Positions 13,659 to 13,687 of a stretch of DNA of 13,687 nt are shown here, in pieces. The stretch spans positions 1-13,687 of the forward strand of contig JACRBO010000488.1 in the NCBI GenBank assembly GCA_016219235.1, written 5' to 3'. Within the stretch, counting starts at the first letter, position 1; each line of letters starts with the position of its first letter. A model generated the notes under the pieces. It worked only from the letters and a program-made list of their open reading frames with translations. It ran no database searches and had not been told where the DNA came from. Position numbers and translations under genes: made by a program. The stretch is from Chloroflexota bacterium (GTDB lineage Bacteria > Chloroflexota > Anaerolineae > Fen-1058).

Positions 13659-13687
13659 AATCAAGAAACCATAACCATTCTGCTGTC

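Overview
The window is GC-rich bacterial DNA. It most resembles Chloroflexota (Anaerolineae-like). The reasons are the Ala/Pro/Thr/Gln linker after the lipobox of the binding protein, the very long multi-GAF kinase with a ComP-like membrane module, the form of the PRPP synthase, and heavy use of the hexamer CGATCG. This assignment is inference; there is no rRNA or marker phylogeny here. I found no tRNA, rRNA, CRISPR array or intact transposase.

Left part (1-5850, minus strand): a LacI-controlled carbohydrate uptake and breakdown operon, read right to left. It runs lacI-type regulator, extracellular sugar-binding lipoprotein, two CUT1-type permeases, and a GH43 beta-xylosidase/arabinofuranosidase that is cut by the window edge. 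The ATP-binding subunit is absent and is probably a shared ATPase encoded elsewhere. Upstream of lacI is a near-consensus sigma70-type promoter (TTGACA, 17 bp, TATAAA) with three LacI-type palindromes around it. One covers the expected start site, one lies upstream of the -35, and one lies in the leader about 84 bp downstream. The leader also holds a terminator-like hairpin. Two strong hairpins separate the binding-protein gene from the permease genes.

Middle (6036-10163, minus strand): one 1375-residue membrane sensor histidine kinase. It has a PDZ-like extracytoplasmic segment, a multi-helix ComP-like membrane region, four GAF-like domains, HisKA and HATPase_c. No response regulator is next to it.

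The 401-bp divergent intergenic region (10164-10564) carries a promoter for each flanking gene. Between them is what looks like a 141-bp non-autonomous transposable element (MITE). It has 22-bp imperfect terminal inverted repeats (19/22), a perfect 9-bp target-site duplication exactly at its edges, and two internal palindromes sharing a core. This is the most striking non-coding feature in the window.

Right part (10565-13658, plus strand): a stand-alone B12-binding small subunit of an acyl-CoA mutase overlaps a MeaB/ArgK-type GTPase gene. Their order matches the first half of the fused mutase IcmF, but no catalytic subunit follows. After a terminator-like hairpin, a second unit encodes a histidine-phosphatase family protein and ribose-phosphate pyrophosphokinase (prs).

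A compositional contrast is worth noting: CGATCG occurs roughly 35-40 times by eye in the window, but I found none in the three transporter genes (1084-4427).
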